From: an uncultured bacterium
GTDB lineage: Bacteria; Patescibacteriota; Minisyncoccia; Phycocordibacterales; UBA9973
NCBI GenBank assembly: GCA_937895685.1
Contig: CALBMC010000026.1
Location: 1 to 7,180, forward strand
Reading direction: 5' to 3'
DNA length: 7,180 nt
Positions 1 to 5,421 of this stretch are shown here, in pieces. How positions within the stretch are numbered: position 1 is the first letter of the stretch; each line of letters starts with the position of its first letter. The translations under genes and the position numbers were made by a program. The notes beneath the pieces are model-generated. The model was not told the origin of the DNA and ran no database searches. It saw only the letters and a program-made list of their open reading frames with translations.

Positions 1-295
1 CACAATTATAAATTATTATGATTGTGATGAATTTGCCGGTGAAGGAGATGGTTTACGTTTGGCAGGAAATGATATTTCAATATATCCAAACCCCGCAGCA
101 ACAACAATTTCCATTAGAAACGCTGGTGACAATGCCACCTTCTACATTACCGATTTAAGAGGGAAAGCATTTGGTCAGTTTGCACTTGATATTGGTACGA
201 CAGATATTTCCGTTGAGAATCTTTCTACGGGAATGTACATCGGCGTATTTCAAAGCGAAGGCTTTCGTATTACCAAAAAATTTATTGTTGAATAA
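1..295 (+). CDS. C-terminal part of a secreted protein with type IX secretion (Por) sorting domain; 5' end outside window
   Basis: The frame is open from base 2 with no stop, so the gene starts upstream; a TTG at 59 is only an internal codon. About 97 residues are visible. The last ~75 form a typical type A T9SS C-terminal sorting domain: an 'ISIYPNPA' entry motif, then short beta-strand segments, 'ITDLRGK' in the middle, 'LSTGMYIGVF' (the usual L-x-x-G-x-Y motif), and the closing 'TKKFIVE' followed at once by TAA. In known systems this domain guides a signal-peptide-bearing protein through the T9SS translocon, where it is cleaved and the cargo is released or attached to the surface. What the cargo does cannot be told from this fragment. 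The preceding 'YYDCDEFAGEGDG' stretch looks like an acidic linker. T9SS is characteristic of Bacteroidota and relatives, which fits poorly with the rest of the window. The family call is strong; the presence of a working T9SS is unproven. Confidence 0.85.
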   Translation, partial: TIINYYDCDEFAGEGDGLRLAGNDISIYPNPAATTISIRNAGDNATFYITDLRGKAFGQFALDIGTTDISVENLSTGMYIGVFQSEGFRITKKFIVE

Positions 296-314
296 AATTT
301 CATAATGTTATTTT

Positions 315-347
315 AAGCCCCGTGCGAAAGCCGGGGTTTTTATTTTT
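315..347 (+). terminator. Intrinsic terminator of the sorting-domain gene
   Basis: CCCCG (318-322) pairs with CGGGG (332-336). Inside, GC pairs with GC around a GAAA tetraloop (326-329), with T323 bulged. AA at 315-316 can pair with the first Ts of the following T-rich tract (337-347). It lies 20 nt after the stop codon and separates this gene from the cluster beginning at 383. Confidence 0.88.
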
Positions 348-367
348 CCTATATAAAACAATCTGCA

Positions 368-376
368 TGTTAGAAT
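368..376 (+). promoter_or_regulatory. Extended -10 promoter for the 383 cluster (leaderless)
   Basis: TGTTAGAAT is an extended -10 (TG, one base, TAGAAT). The hexamer ends 6 nt before ATG 383, so transcription should start at or beside the A of the start codon. No convincing -35 is seen. The same geometry recurs before several genes in this window. Confidence 0.65.
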
Positions 377-382
377 ATCTCT

Positions 383-538
383 ATGAACAAACTTGTCGAT
401 AGGAAGGTTTCAAGAGCGGTGGCAATCTCTGCCTTCATTGGAATTTTTGCCTTTGGAATTTTCTTTGCTAGACAAACCGCTAAAATGGCTTTTTCGATTG
501 AAGAAAAATATTACGAATATTCAGAATTCTATGAGTGA
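383..538 (+). CDS. Small single-pass membrane protein, 51 aa, unknown
   Basis: This short gene encodes 51 residues. A basic N-terminus (KLVDRKVSR) is followed by one hydrophobic segment at about residues 11-29 (AVAISAFIGIFAFGIFFA), then RQTAK and an acidic, tyrosine-rich tail (EEKYYEYSEFYE). By charge, the N-terminus should face the cytoplasm. The start is supported by an extended -10 exactly 6 nt upstream. Its TGA stop overlaps the next start as ATGAGTGA (531-538), an arrangement typical of translational coupling with the carbinolamine dehydratase. A competing open frame from 393 across the same bases is only the upward extension of the dehydratase frame and has no promoter or family match before its residue 47. 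I do not recognise a family. It could be a signal-anchor peptide or a relic of a longer membrane protein. Confidence 0.6.
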   Translation: MNKLVDRKVSRAVAISAFIGIFAFGIFFARQTAKMAFSIEEKYYEYSEFYE

Positions 539-878
539 TCTAGCCAATAAAAAATGTATTCCTTGTGAAGAAAAAAATATAAAACCTCTTTCTGGTGAGG
601 CGGTTTCTGAGTTATTACGAGAAGTTCGTGGTTGGAATATTGTTCCGGGTGGCAAGAAAATAGAGAAAGAATGGATTGTTAAAGATTTTGTTTCTGCAGT
701 TAATTTTTTAAACGAAATAACAGATATCGCAGAAGAAGAGGGGCATCACCCAGATGTGGTTATTGAAAATTATAATCATGTGAAAGTTATCTTTTGGACA
801 CACAACATTGGTGGATTAACAGAGAATGATTTCATAATGGCAGCAAAAGTTGATAAACTATTTTTATGGAGTCGTTAG
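531..878 (+). CDS. Pterin-4a-carbinolamine dehydratase (PCD/PhhB family)
   Basis: The 115-residue product has the full length of the family. It dehydrates 4a-hydroxytetrahydropterin to quinonoid dihydropterin in the cytosol, normally recycling the cofactor of aromatic amino acid hydroxylases. Visible marks are the N-terminal 'KKCIPCE' stretch common in bacterial members, 'GWNI' at 34-37, the catalytic 'EEEGHHPDV' (H72, H73, P74, D75), and 'TH' (H91) followed by 'GLTENDF' at 95-101. The three histidines correspond to the known active-site set. ATG 531 is chosen because homologous sequence begins there; the frame runs further upstream, but that part overlaps the small membrane gene. The start overlaps the preceding stop by 8 nt, and the end overlaps the next gene by 13 nt. 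No aromatic hydroxylase is in view, so the physiological substrate is uncertain; some lineages keep PCD for other pterin uses. Confidence 0.93.
   Translation: MSDLANKKCIPCEEKNIKPLSGEAVSELLREVRGWNIVPGGKKIEKEWIVKDFVSAVNFLNEITDIAEEEGHHPDVVIENYNHVKVIFWTHNIGGLTENDFIMAAKVDKLFLWSR
851..859 (+). promoter_or_regulatory. Possible internal extended -10 for the VKOR fusion gene
   Basis: TGATAAACT lies inside the 3' end of the dehydratase gene. Its hexamer TAAACT matches TATAAT at 4 of 6 positions, is preceded by TG at the extended spacing, and ends exactly 6 nt before ATG 866. The hexamer is weak, so this is supported mainly by the geometry shared with other starts in the window. Confidence 0.4.
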
Positions 879-1882
879 GTCTAATACAACTAGTTCATAC
901 ATCATTAATCTTTATCGGTTTTGCCGGATTTTTTTTAGCTTTTAGTATTTGGAGTAAAAAACAAGAAAAGAAACCCTTGGTTTGTCCGATGAAATCCAAT
1001 TGTAATGTCGTTGTGCATTCTAGATTTAGTGTTTTTGCTGGAATCCCACTTGAAGCTTTGGGGATGGCTTATTATTCTTTTGTTATTTTTTCGCATGTTT
1101 TATTTTTAATCTTTGGAATTCATAGTGAAATTCTTATTTTCATTTCTCTTTTTGCTTCAGCTACTGCCTTCCTGTTTTCTCTTTACCTTACCTCTATTCA
1201 AGCTTTTGTTTTAAAGCAGTGGTGTGTTTGGTGCCTTACTTCTGCTTTTCTTTGTTTGATAATTTTTCTAACAACAGTTTTAACTATAGATTTTAATTTG
1301 AATCAATTTCTGTTTGATCACAAAAAAGTATTTGCGATCTTTCATCTTTTCTTTGCAGCGGTTGGGGTAGGGGCGGCGACAGTTACTGACATTTTCTTTT
1401 TTAAGTTTTTACGAGATTTGAAAATATCTGAATTTGAAGATGATGTGATGAAGACAATTTCTCATATAATTTGGGTTGCTCTCGGTGGCCTTATTATTAC
1501 AGGCCTTGCTCTATATCTTCCAGAAACTGAATATTTGAATTCATCTGGAAAGTTTCTGGTTAAAGCGATCGCCGTTGGGGTTTTGACAATAAATGGATTT
1601 CTTCTAAATGTTGTTGTTTCTTCAAAGTTGGTAAATATTTCTTTTGGTGCAACTCACGAACATAAATCTGGAGAACTTCATGTTTTAAGAAAACTATCTT
1701 ATGCCTTTGGTTCAATTTCGATTTCTTCTTGGTACTTTATTTTTGTTCTGGGGGCACTAAGAAGAGTAGCTGTTCCATTTGTTCCTCTTTTTGTTGGATA
1801 CTTACTTCTTCTTTTTATAGCAATTGTTATAAGTCAGTTTGTCGAGCGTCATTACTCTAAAAAAGTAATACAAGCTGAGTAA
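866..1882 (+). CDS. VKOR-family disulfide oxidase fused to a second multi-pass membrane module
   Basis: The 338-residue integral membrane protein has an N-terminal half that is a bacterial vitamin K epoxide reductase (VKOR) domain. After a first helix (about 7-28) come loop cysteines C40 and C46, then 'HSRFSVFAGIPLEALGMAYYS' (51-71; the conserved Ser/Gly/Pro region before helix 2), and the active-site CVWC (C120, C123) at the start of helix 4. Bacterial VKORs reoxidise a DsbA-like thioredoxin outside the membrane and pass electrons to quinone. Residues ~155-338 form a second module with about five hydrophobic segments (155-180, 198-217, 230-252, 279-300, 303-325). It carries histidines H160, H200, H264, H266 and H272, and I cannot name it with confidence. 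VKORs are usually ~150-200 aa alone or fused to thioredoxin folds, so this membrane-membrane fusion is unusual. No DsbA partner is in view. The start overlaps the dehydratase stop by 13 nt and has no Shine-Dalgarno. Confidence 0.85.
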   Translation: MESLGLIQLVHTSLIFIGFAGFFLAFSIWSKKQEKKPLVCPMKSNCNVVVHSRFSVFAGIPLEALGMAYYSFVIFSHVLFLIFGIHSEILIFISLFASATAFLFSLYLTSIQAFVLKQWCVWCLTSAFLCLIIFLTTVLTIDFNLNQFLFDHKKVFAIFHLFFAAVGVGAATVTDIFFFKFLRDLKISEFEDDVMKTISHIIWVALGGLIITGLALYLPETEYLNSSGKFLVKAIAVGVLTINGFLLNVVVSSKLVNISFGATHEHKSGELHVLRKLSYAFGSISISSWYFIFVLGALRRVAVPFVPLFVGYLLLLFIAIVISQFVERHYSKKVIQAE

Positions 1883-1905
1883 TTCTGGCGTTTTTCCAAA
1901 ACTTT

Positions 1906-1914
1906 TGCTACAAT
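1906..1914 (+). promoter_or_regulatory. Extended -10 promoter for tRNA-His
   Basis: TGCTACAAT (extended -10; hexamer TACAAT at 1909-1914) lies about 20 nt upstream of the tRNA, predicting a 5' leader near 14 nt to be removed by RNase P. No clear -35 is seen. Confidence 0.6.
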
Positions 1915-1934
1915 CCGAACGCTACAAATAGTAT

Positions 1935-2007
1935 GGTGCCTATGGTGTAACGGTTAACACTGAGGTTTGTGGAACCTTCGATTCGGGTTCGATTCCCGAT
2001 AGGCACC
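1935..2007 (+). tRNA. trnH: tRNA-His (anticodon GTG)
   Basis: A full cloverleaf can be drawn. The acceptor arm GTGCCTA (1936-1942) pairs with TAGGCAC (2000-2006). The D stem is GTGT/ACAC (1945-1948 with 1957-1960). The anticodon stem is GAGGT/ACCTT with loop TTGTGGA and anticodon GTG at 1969-1971. The variable loop is short (1979-1982), and the T stem TCGGG/CCCGA encloses TTCGATT. The extra G at 1935 pairs with discriminator C2007, giving the G-1:C73 pair diagnostic of histidine tRNA and its synthetase. The genome does not encode a full CCA (bases 2008-2010 are CAT), so a CCA-adding enzyme is needed. Confidence 0.96.
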
Positions 2008-2008
2008 C

Positions 2009-2060
2009 ATTTTCTTAAATAAAAACTGGTCCGAAAGGGCCGGTTTTTATTTAAGAAAAT
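2009..2060. terminator. Long bidirectional hairpin terminator after tRNA-His
   Basis: A 24-bp stem (2009-2032 with 2037-2060) closes a GAAA tetraloop. The outer 18 bp (ATTTTCTTAAATAAAAAC and its exact complement) are perfect. The inner part CTGGTCC/GGGCCGG is GC-rich with two G-T wobbles. Because the outer arms are A/T tracts, either strand gives a GC hairpin followed by TTTTTATTT, so it can terminate transcription from both sides. The pairing can extend two more bases (CC 2007-2008 with GG 2061-2062), reaching the tRNA 3' end. Confidence 0.85.
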
Positions 2061-2141
2061 GGAGTGTGCTGGGAGCGAAGCGAGCAGTGCACCCAAGACG
2101 ACTATATTTTTGGAGTGTGCCCGCATGGGTGCACCCCAAAA
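2061..2141. repeat. Two related imperfect hairpins sharing the same arms
   Basis: The arm GGAGTGTGC occurs at 2061-2069 and 2112-2120, and the arm GTGCACCC at 2087-2094 and 2129-2136. The first unit folds with arms 2061-2071 and 2085-2094 (one bulged A) around a GAGCGAAGCG-type loop. The second has a 15-bp stem, 2108-2122 with 2127-2141, around a GCAT loop, with two wobbles and one A-C mismatch, and it contains the palindrome GGGTGCACCC (2127-2136). Neither is followed directly by a T-run. The second overlaps the expected -35 region of the promoter at 2153. This is either an operator-like element or a copy of a dispersed repeat. Confidence 0.6.
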
Positions 2142-2152
2142 CTCAATTCTTT

Positions 2153-2161
2153 TGCTAATAT
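2153..2161 (+). promoter_or_regulatory. Extended -10 promoter for the 2168 gene (leaderless)
   Basis: TGCTAATAT is an extended -10 whose hexamer TAATAT ends 6 nt before ATG 2168. An inverted repeat (2108-2141) covers the place where a -35 would be. Confidence 0.6.
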
Positions 2162-2167
2162 ATAAGA

Positions 2168-2623
2168 ATGCTAGAAGAGATCGATAGTTTAGAAAAAATT
2201 CATAAAGAGGGAAGAATGGACAAGAGATTGAAATACACTCTTCTTTGGCTTTTTTTACTCGGAACAATGTTTTTCGGTCTTGGACTTTATGATCTGTTTG
2301 TTAGAAACTTTAGTTTGCTTGCAGTGGGGTTTATTTTTATTGGAGCTTTTTTGGCTGGATACCATATTTTTTGGCGAAGCATGCCAATCGAGTGGGATAC
2401 GAAAAAGGCGATAGCCAGAACTGGAACACTTGATATTACAGCCCTTATTATATTTTTAATTTATGTTGTACTTAGAATAGTTTTGAAAGATGTTTTAAGT
2501 ATTTATTATCACGACGCAATCAAAGCTTCAGGCCTTACTTCTTTTGCAATTGCAGGGGTTATCTTTGGCCGATTATTTGCCACCACTACCTTTCTTCACA
2601 AAAGAGAGAACAAAATAAAATAA
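2168..2623 (+). CDS. Four-helix integral membrane protein, unknown function
   Basis: The 151-residue product has an acidic, helical cytoplasmic N-terminus (MLEEIDSLEK) followed by four hydrophobic segments at about 23-43, 48-68, 89-108 and 119-138, and a basic tail (HKRENKIK). Between helices 2 and 3 lies a charged loop 'WRSMPIEWDTKKAIARTG' (69-86). I do not recognise the family, and no catalytic motif is evident. The start at 2168 is preferred because an extended -10 lies exactly 6 nt upstream. A second candidate, ATG 2216 (residue 17), has an AGAGG Shine-Dalgarno-like stretch ahead of it and would still keep all four helices. The gene stands alone, with its own promoter and the tRNA hairpin upstream and a new promoter before the ABC permease downstream. 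Confidence 0.85.
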   Translation: MLEEIDSLEKIHKEGRMDKRLKYTLLWLFLLGTMFFGLGLYDLFVRNFSLLAVGFIFIGAFLAGYHIFWRSMPIEWDTKKAIARTGTLDITALIIFLIYVVLRIVLKDVLSIYYHDAIKASGLTSFAIAGVIFGRLFATTTFLHKRENKIK

Positions 2624-2643
2624 AATTTATTAATTTATCTCCG

Positions 2644-2652
2644 TGTTATACT
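2644..2652 (+). promoter_or_regulatory. Extended -10 promoter for the ABC transporter pair
   Basis: TGTTATACT (hexamer TATACT, 5 of 6 consensus) ends 8 nt before ATG 2661, so the predicted mRNA has a leader of only 0-2 nt. No Shine-Dalgarno is present. Confidence 0.68.
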
Positions 2653-2660
2653 GATTTCAA

Positions 2661-3938
2661 ATGCCAGAGAAAAAGACTTGGTTCCAAGAATTAAAAACTG
2701 CCTACAATGTTGGGTTTTTTCTTGCTATTCGAGATATAAAAAGAGCCAACAAATGGACAACTGCTTTGATTGTTTCTGTGATGGTTCTAACTTTTCTTAA
2801 CCTAGTAGTTGTTAGTGGTATTCTTGTTGGTCTGATAGAAGGTTCCATTGAAGCAAGCAAGGCTCGCTATACAGGAGATGTTATTATCTCTGCTTTTCCA
2901 GAAAGACAGTTTATAGAAAACAGTCAGGAGATAATAAAGATCGCAGAAAACATTCCTCATTTCGACGCTCTAACTTGGAGATATACCGCTGGTGGAAAAA
3001 TTGAATCAAACTACAAAGATACTCTTGAAAAGGGTGAGGTTGTTAACAGCGCCTCAGGTCTGGTCACCGGAATTGATCCAGATAGAGAAGATTCTGTTAC
3101 AGGAATTTCAGAAAAAATAATAGAAGGAGAATATCTTGATCGCTCAGATACAGATAGTATTTTGGTTGGAAAAGACCTTCTTTATAAATACACGCCAATC
3201 GAGTCTCCTGGTTTTCAAACACTAAAAGATGCAGAGATAGGAACTCGAGTTCGGCTTACTGTTAATGGTGTTTCTAGAGAAATGACAATAAAGGGAATAA
3301 TAAAGTCAAAAGCTGGAGAAGTTGATGCCAGAATTTATATGGTTGATTCCGAACTTCGCAAGATGATTGGAAGAACAGACCAAAACGTGGATGAAATTGC
3401 GATCTTTCTAGATAATAGCGGAGACGCCATTGAGGCAAAAAATGCTCTTGTTGATAGCGGGGTAGGACTGTCTGCAAAAGTTCAAACTTCAGAAGAAGCT
3501 CAACCAAAATTCCTAAAAGATATAAAAGCAACTTTTGCTATTCTTGGAAACATGTTTAGTTTCATTGGGTTGATTGTTGCTTCAATTACAATTTTCATTG
3601 TTATTTTCGTTAACGCTATTACAAGAAGAAGATATATTGGAATTTTGAAAGGTATTGGAATATCTCGTCGAGCAATTGAATTTTCTTATATCTTACAAGC
3701 AATTTTTTATGCATCGATGGGTATTATTATTGGTCTTGTTTTAGTTTTTGGTTTAATAAAGCCGGGTATCGCCGCTAACCCAATAGATTTTCCTTTCTCT
3801 GATGGAATTTTGGCGACCACTGCCATAGGTACCGTTGTTAGAATTATTATTTTAATGTTTGCCACCGTAATTGCTGGATTTATTCCAGCAAGAATAGTTA
3901 TTAAACAAAGAACACTTGATGCAATTCTGGGAAGATAA
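2661..3938 (+). CDS. ABC transporter permease, MacB/LolC (FtsX-like) type
   Basis: The 425-residue permease has the type VII (mechanotransmission) layout. A short cytoplasmic N-terminus precedes helix 1 (about 33-58). A large extracytoplasmic MacB-like domain follows (about 60-292), then three clustered helices (299-319, 343-366, 387-410). Family marks are 'RRRYIGILKGIGISRRAIE' after helix 2, the cytoplasmic coupling region of FtsX-like permeases, and 'PARIVIKQRTLDAI' (409-422) closing the protein. Such permeases do not move substrate through the membrane core. They transmit ATP-driven motion to partners outside the cell, for lipoprotein release, efflux or hydrolase control. The ATPase gene follows 18 nt downstream, surely in the same operon. 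No membrane-fusion protein is visible, and the substrate cannot be read from sequence. Confidence 0.92.
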   Translation: MPEKKTWFQELKTAYNVGFFLAIRDIKRANKWTTALIVSVMVLTFLNLVVVSGILVGLIEGSIEASKARYTGDVIISAFPERQFIENSQEIIKIAENIPHFDALTWRYTAGGKIESNYKDTLEKGEVVNSASGLVTGIDPDREDSVTGISEKIIEGEYLDRSDTDSILVGKDLLYKYTPIESPGFQTLKDAEIGTRVRLTVNGVSREMTIKGIIKSKAGEVDARIYMVDSELRKMIGRTDQNVDEIAIFLDNSGDAIEAKNALVDSGVGLSAKVQTSEEAQPKFLKDIKATFAILGNMFSFIGLIVASITIFIVIFVNAITRRRYIGILKGIGISRRAIEFSYILQAIFYASMGIIIGLVLVFGLIKPGIAANPIDFPFSDGILATTAIGTVVRIIILMFATVIAGFIPARIVIKQRTLDAILGR

Positions 3939-3956
3939 TTAGAATAAAAAATTATT

Positions 3957-4640
3957 ATGAAAGATATTATAAAAATAGAAAATTTAAGAAGAGTGTTCAA
4001 AAGCGGAGAAGCAGAAATAATTGCTGTTAACGATCTTTCTTTTTCTGTTCCAGAAGGTCAATTTCTTGCAATAACTGGTAAAAGTGGATCTGGTAAATCA
4101 ACTCTTCTTTATCAGCTTGGACTTCTCGACCACCCAACTTCTGGAAATATAACAATTGCCGACATACCAGTTGAAAAATTAAGAAGTGATGATAGAACAA
4201 AATTCAGATTAAATTTTTTGGGCTATGTTTTTCAGGATTATGCAGTTTTACCTTCTTTAACGGCTGAAGAAAATGTTATGTTACCTCTTTTGATGCAGGG
4301 AATTGAATTCTCCAAAGCAAAAGAAATGTCGGATAGCGCTTTGCAGAAAGTAGGACTTGCTCACAGAAAGGGAAATACTCCTTCTCAATTGTCTGGAGGA
4401 GAGCAACAGAGAGTCTCTATTGCTAGAGCCATTGTTCACAACCCAAAGATATTGTTTGCTGATGAGCCAACTGCAAACCTAGACACAGAAACGTCCAGAT
4501 CTATTTTGACGGCTTTTCTTGAACTTAATAAACAAGGGCAAACCATAATTATGGTGACTCACGAAGAAGAATATGCTCGTTTAGCTCACAGAATAATCAA
4601 CTTAGCTGACGGAAAAATAATAAAAGATACTAATTTGTAA
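3957..4640 (+). CDS. ABC transporter ATP-binding protein, LolD/MacB type
   Basis: The 227-residue cytoplasmic ATPase has the usual length for stand-alone LolD-like subunits, with every motif intact. It has Walker A GKSGSGKST (41-49), Q-loop Q93 in 'VFQDY', signature LSGGEQQR (145-152), Walker B 'ILFADE' with catalytic E170, D-loop ANLD (173-176) and switch H202. 'SLTAEENVMLPLL' (100-112) after the Q-loop is typical of the LolD/MacB/FtsE group. It energises the permease encoded just upstream. There is no Shine-Dalgarno; a TAGAAT at 3940-3945 ends 11 nt before the ATG and might give extra transcription, but co-transcription with the permease is the simpler view. Confidence 0.94.
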   Translation: MKDIIKIENLRRVFKSGEAEIIAVNDLSFSVPEGQFLAITGKSGSGKSTLLYQLGLLDHPTSGNITIADIPVEKLRSDDRTKFRLNFLGYVFQDYAVLPSLTAEENVMLPLLMQGIEFSKAKEMSDSALQKVGLAHRKGNTPSQLSGGEQQRVSIARAIVHNPKILFADEPTANLDTETSRSILTAFLELNKQGQTIIMVTHEEEYARLAHRIINLADGKIIKDTNL

Positions 4641-4643
4641 AAA

Positions 4644-4652
4644 TGTTATAAT
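4644..4652 (+). promoter_or_regulatory. Perfect extended -10 promoter for the M23 peptidase gene (leaderless)
   Basis: TGTTATAAT is a consensus extended -10; its last T is 6 nt before ATG 4659. It sits in the 18-nt gap after the ATPase stop, so the peptidase can be transcribed separately from the transporter. Confidence 0.78.
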
Positions 4653-4658
4653 TCTCGG

Positions 4659-5420
4659 ATGGAGGTTCTTCCACCGATACAAGGAGCATTTATAGAAAGA
4701 CCGGGAAATGGTAGGAGGGCTACTCGGGAGCAAAATATTCCAGACCCAGAAAGGTCTGATGTTTGGGATCCGATCTACAATAAACTTAAAGAAGTTCTTT
4801 CTCATCCAATAAAAAGAGGCAACAAAGAAGTTGATCCATATTTTGGATACTTCGGTTATAGATGGCACCCGGTGATTCATAGTCCTGGTTATTTTCATGT
4901 AGGAATAGATATTCCAAATAAAATGGGAACCAAAGTTTACCCAGTTTCAAAAGGAGTTTTTGAGTACTCTGGTTTTACAAGTATAAACGGTAAGTATGTA
5001 CTTCTTTCACATCCAGAGATTAAAACAGAAGATGGATTTGTTTTGTGGAGTCTTTATCTTCATTTGAAAGATGCAAAAGTTAAATTCAGTACTTATCAGA
5101 AAATGTTGAGAGAAATAAGCAAACATACTTATCCAACAATTGAAATTGAAAAAAATAAAATAATTGGAGAAGTTGGGAACTCTGGTGACTTGAGGGGAAT
5201 GATTTCTCATTTACATTTACAGCTCGAATTCCGTTCTCCAGAAGGAACAATTGTTGTTATAAACTCTGCTTTAGCTTTGGGTATAGAACACGGTGAAAAC
5301 CTTTCAAGGGTAATTGCCAATGAAGATCATTTTATAGAATTTTGTCGTGAACACAGGGCAATGCTTTTGCCTTGGAGAGAGTATTGGGGAGAGAGATATC
5401 TTCCAGAGAAGCCTAACTAA
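4659..5420 (+). CDS. M23/LytM-family metallopeptidase without signal peptide
   Basis: The 253-residue protein has a complete zinc-peptidase core. 'HVGID' supplies H80 and D84, 'YLHL' supplies H135, and 'HLHLQLE' supplies H184 and H186, preceded by the usual 'GEVGNSGD' turn (170-177). M23 enzymes cut glycyl or mDAP peptide bonds in peptidoglycan cross-links and normally act outside the membrane. Here residues 1-60 are polar, with no signal peptide or membrane helix, and a TAA lies in frame 18 nt before ATG 4659, so no longer export-competent N-terminus is possible. A stretch of about 30 residues (137-168) between the YLHL and GEVGNSGD motifs looks like an insertion. The last 45 residues lie beyond the core and are unrecognised. 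It follows the FtsX-like transporter genes by 18 nt but has its own promoter. The fold call is strong; location and substrate are open. Confidence 0.9.
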   Translation: MEVLPPIQGAFIERPGNGRRATREQNIPDPERSDVWDPIYNKLKEVLSHPIKRGNKEVDPYFGYFGYRWHPVIHSPGYFHVGIDIPNKMGTKVYPVSKGVFEYSGFTSINGKYVLLSHPEIKTEDGFVLWSLYLHLKDAKVKFSTYQKMLREISKHTYPTIEIEKNKIIGEVGNSGDLRGMISHLHLQLEFRSPEGTIVVINSALALGIEHGENLSRVIANEDHFIEFCREHRAMLLPWREYWGERYLPEKPN

Positions 5421-5421
5421 T

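Noticed and set aside
393..530. N-terminal extension of the carbinolamine dehydratase to an ATG at 393
   Set aside because: It has no homology-like content, overlaps the small membrane gene that owns the promoter, and the family begins at the MSDLANKKC segment (ATG 531).
2061..2141. CRISPR-like array
   Set aside because: There are only two short imperfect units of different length, each internally self-complementary, with no regular spacer.
1908..2267. Open frame of 119 codons on the minus strand
   Set aside because: It runs antisense through the tRNA, the long hairpin and the start of the 2168 gene; composition is explained by those features.
3274..4000. Two minus-strand open frames (3274-3531 and 3707-4000)
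   Set aside because: Both are antisense shadows of the permease gene (the second also of the ATPase start), with low-complexity translations.
4602..5210. Two minus-strand open frames (4602-4898 and 5007-5210)
   Set aside because: They lie opposite the peptidase gene, with no recognisable domain; the plus frame has intact zinc motifs.
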